Below are positions 4,429 to 6,464 of a stretch of DNA of 6,464 nucleotides, piece after piece; within the stretch, counting starts at the first letter, position 1; the number at the start of each line of letters is the position of its first letter. The stretch lies in assembly GCA_021778875.1 (NCBI GenBank), contig JAJYBT010000157.1, positions 1 to 6,464 on the forward strand. The letters run 5' to 3'. Below the pieces are notes generated by a model that was not told the origin of the DNA, searched no databases, and saw nothing but the letters and a program-made list of their open reading frames with translations. Source of the stretch: Acidobacteriota bacterium (lineage in GTDB: Bacteria; Acidobacteriota; Terriglobia; Terriglobales; Acidobacteriaceae). The translations under genes were made by a program, and so were the position numbers.

Positions 4429-6464
4429 TCAGCCGGTGTTGCGGAGGCCGGCGCTGATGCCGCTGATGGTGGCGGCGATGGCGCGGTTGACTTCGGGTGT
4501 GTCTTCGCCGGCGCGCTTGCGTCGGAGCATGTCCACCTGAATGAGGTGCATGGGATCGACGTAGGGATTGCGCAGGCGGATGGAGCGGGCGAGCACCTGG
4601 TTCTTTTCGAGCAGATCCTTCTGGCGCGTGACGGCGAGGACGGCGCGGACGGCGCGGTGGAACTCGGCCTCGCACATGTCGTAGATGCGCTCGCGGAGTT
4701 TCTCGTCGCGGACGAGCGAGGAGTAGAGGCGCGCGGTAGCGAGATCGACTTTGCCGAGCGCCATTTCGACGTTGCGCAAGAGGTCAATGAAGAGAGGAAA
4801 CTCGCGGGCCATGGTCTCAAGCAGCTTGAGCGCGCCGGGGCGCTCGATGAATTCGCCGAGCGCGAAGCCGACGCCGAACCATGCGGGCACGAGAAGGCGC
4901 GACTGCGTCCAGCCAAAGACCCAGGGGATGGCGCGCAGGTCGGCGAGGTTGGGCGAGGCCTTGCGGCGCGAGGGGCGGGAGCCGATCTTGGCGTGTTCGA
5001 GCTCGCCGACGGGCGTGGACTGCTCGAAGTAGGTGACCACATCGGGGTCGTCAAGGATGTGTTTGCGATAGAAGCCGAAGGAGATGGCCGAGAGCTCGTC
5101 GAGCGCGGATTCCCACTCCGGCTTGAGGATGCCGGTGAAGTGGCCTTCGGGGTCGCGCGCGTTGGGGCGGGCGAGGGCGTCGAGCGAGGCGGCAATCATG
5201 AGTTCGAGATTGCGCTCGGCGAGGACCTCATCGGCGTATTTGAAGTTGAGCACTTCGCCCTGCTCGGTGATGCGGAACTGGCCCTCGAAGGAGTCCATGG
5301 GCTGGGCGAAGATGGCGCGATGCGTGGGTCCGCCGCCGCGGCCGACGGTACCTCCGCGGCCGTGGAAGAGACGGAGCTTGACGCCGCACTCGCGGGCCAC
5401 AACGTGCAGGTCGCGATGGGCGCGGAAGATCTCCCACGTGCTGGTGAGCATGCCGCCGTCTTTATTCGAGTCGGAGTAGCCGAGCATGACCTCCTGCCAG
5501 TTGTCCCAGGTGGCGAGGAGCCTGCGGTAGTCGGGGCGGGACCAGAGCTCGCGGCAGACTTCGGGGGCACGGCGCAAGTCTTCAATGGACTCGAAGAGCG
5601 GGACGGGCATGAGGCCGGGGTCGCGGCCGGAGCCCTCGACGCGGACGCCGCCGAGACGGGCGAGACGGACGACGGCGAGGACGTCTTCGACGGTGGCGGC
5701 ACCGCTGATGACGTAGTGGCGAATGGCCTCGGGGGAGAAGCCGCTTTTGACTTCAGAGACGACGCGGAAGGTTTCAAGCGTGCTGGCGGCTTCTGCGGAG
5801 AGGCTGCCGGGGAGCGCGGGCGCGATGGTGTCTGCGATGGCCTCCTGGAGCGCGGCTGTGTGGACGCGCGCGTGCTGGCGAATGTCGAGCGTGTGCAGGT
5901 GGAGGCCGAAGGTGCGCACCTGGAGGATGAGCGGGTCGATGAGCGTGCGCGCGATGCGCAGGCCGCTGTGCGCAGCGAGCGAGGAGCGCAGTGTTTCGAG
6001 GTCATCGAGGAATTCTTCGACAGAGCCGTAGGCGGGCAGCACCTGGGCGAGCTTGTCCTGGCCCTTGGCGAGGGTGTAGGGCATGACGGGCAAAGGCGCG
6101 CCGGTGTGCGTGGGCTGCTCCATGGTGCGGAGGGTGCGCTGCATGCGCGCCTTCAGGCAGATGACAAAGCGGCGGTAGTACTCGAATTCATATTGCGCGC
6201 CGAAGACCTGCGCCTCGGGCGTATGCACCTGCGCGACGTAGGATTGCAGGCGCTGCATCAAGGCTTCGCTTACCGGCCGCTGCTGTGCGCTGGAGGTGAG
6301 CAGGTCAATGATGGTGTCGAGTTGGCGCTGGTAATAGAGGAGCAGATGGCCGCGTGCGAGCTGGATGGCGTCGCGCGTGACGTCGGGAGTGACAAAGGGA
6401 TTGCCGTCGCGGTCGCCGCCGATCCAGGAGCCGAAGCGCAGCACCTGAGGCAGCTCGTGGGCTT
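4429..6464 (-). CDS. ppc: Phosphoenolpyruvate carboxylase, C-terminal 677 residues
   Basis: Cytoplasmic PEPC adds bicarbonate to phosphoenolpyruvate to give oxaloacetate, refilling the TCA cycle. The frame is open to the right edge, so the first visible GTG (6444) is an internal valine and not the start. Counting from the first full codon (6462), I see the hallmark motifs GSWIGGDRDGNP (11-22), SDSNKDGG (330-337, with the active-site lysine), FHGRGGTVGRGG (366-377, the mobile Gly-rich loop) and IGSRPSRRK (493-501). The protein ends in the conserved AGLRNTG, so the C-terminus is intact. Bacterial PEPC is about 880-940 residues, so roughly 250-280 N-terminal residues are missing here, including the TAHPTE catalytic histidine region. 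Residues matching the E. coli aspartate-inhibitor site are retained, suggesting feedback inhibition. No frameshift is visible. The gene is convergent with the lipoprotein gene and shares its terminator. Confidence 0.98.
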   Translation of the reverse strand, partial: AHELPQVLRFGSWIGGDRDGNPFVTPDVTRDAIQLARGHLLLYYQRQLDTIIDLLTSSAQQRPVSEALMQRLQSYVAQVHTPEAQVFGAQYEFEYYRRFVICLKARMQRTLRTMEQPTHTGAPLPVMPYTLAKGQDKLAQVLPAYGSVEEFLDDLETLRSSLAAHSGLRIARTLIDPLILQVRTFGLHLHTLDIRQHARVHTAALQEAIADTIAPALPGSLSAEAASTLETFRVVSEVKSGFSPEAIRHYVISGAATVEDVLAVVRLARLGGVRVEGSGRDPGLMPVPLFESIEDLRRAPEVCRELWSRPDYRRLLATWDNWQEVMLGYSDSNKDGGMLTSTWEIFRAHRDLHVVARECGVKLRLFHGRGGTVGRGGGPTHRAIFAQPMDSFEGQFRITEQGEVLNFKYADEVLAERNLELMIAASLDALARPNARDPEGHFTGILKPEWESALDELSAISFGFYRKHILDDPDVVTYFEQSTPVGELEHAKIGSRPSRRKASPNLADLRAIPWVFGWTQSRLLVPAWFGVGFALGEFIERPGALKLLETMAREFPLFIDLLRNVEMALGKVDLATARLYSSLVRDEKLRERIYDMCEAEFHRAVRAVLAVTRQKDLLEKNQVLARSIRLRNPYVDPMHLIQVDMLRRKRAGEDTPEVNRAIAATISGISAGLRNTG

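Noticed and set aside
4239..6005. Large Ser/Ala/Pro/Arg-rich minus-strand open frames under ppc (4239-5195 and 5196-6005)
   Set aside because: They are out-of-phase shadows of ppc, whose own frame carries every conserved PEPC motif.

Overview
The window is ordinary chromosomal DNA. It most likely comes from a member of the Acidobacteriota, and a Terriglobia/Acidobacteriaceae-type genome is my best guess. The main evidence is a secreted protein whose C-terminal half resembles the TIGR03435 domain, a paralogous family known mainly from Acidobacteria. Supporting signs are high-GC coding sequence and a large IPT-plus-kelch lipoprotein typical of soil acidobacteria. This placement is inference, since no rRNA or other phylogenetic marker is present.

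Layout, left to right. (1) Positions 1-354, minus strand: the N-terminal 118 residues of a PLP-dependent group II decarboxylase-like protein, cut by the window edge. (2) Positions 355-606: a divergent intergenic region with a candidate extended -10 promoter inside a perfect inverted repeat. (3) Positions 607-807, plus: a 66-residue CspA-family cold-shock protein, followed by a textbook Rho-independent terminator at 850-881. (4) Positions 1039-2238, plus: a secreted TlpA-like thioredoxin fused to a TIGR03435-like domain that carries a second CXXC pair. (5) Positions 2239-2664: a long non-coding gap, visibly AT-richer in its second half, with a hairpin just upstream of the next gene. (6) Positions 2665-4185, plus: a lipoprotein with an IPT/TIG domain and what reads as a complete six-bladed kelch-type propeller. 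(7) Positions 4194-4231: a strong hairpin between convergent genes, probably a shared bidirectional terminator. (8) Positions 4429-6464, minus: the C-terminal 677 residues of phosphoenolpyruvate carboxylase (ppc), whose start lies beyond the right edge.

The genes look like independent single-gene transcription units rather than an operon. Spacing is wide, strands alternate, and strong terminator hairpins follow the cold-shock gene and lie between the two convergent genes. Central metabolism (ppc, the decarboxylase), RNA chaperoning (csp) and two envelope proteins sit side by side with no evident shared pathway. I saw no mobile element, CRISPR array, tRNA, rRNA or defence system. The observations most worth a second look are the two-CXXC thioredoxin/TIGR03435 fusion and the hairpin leader of the propeller lipoprotein.
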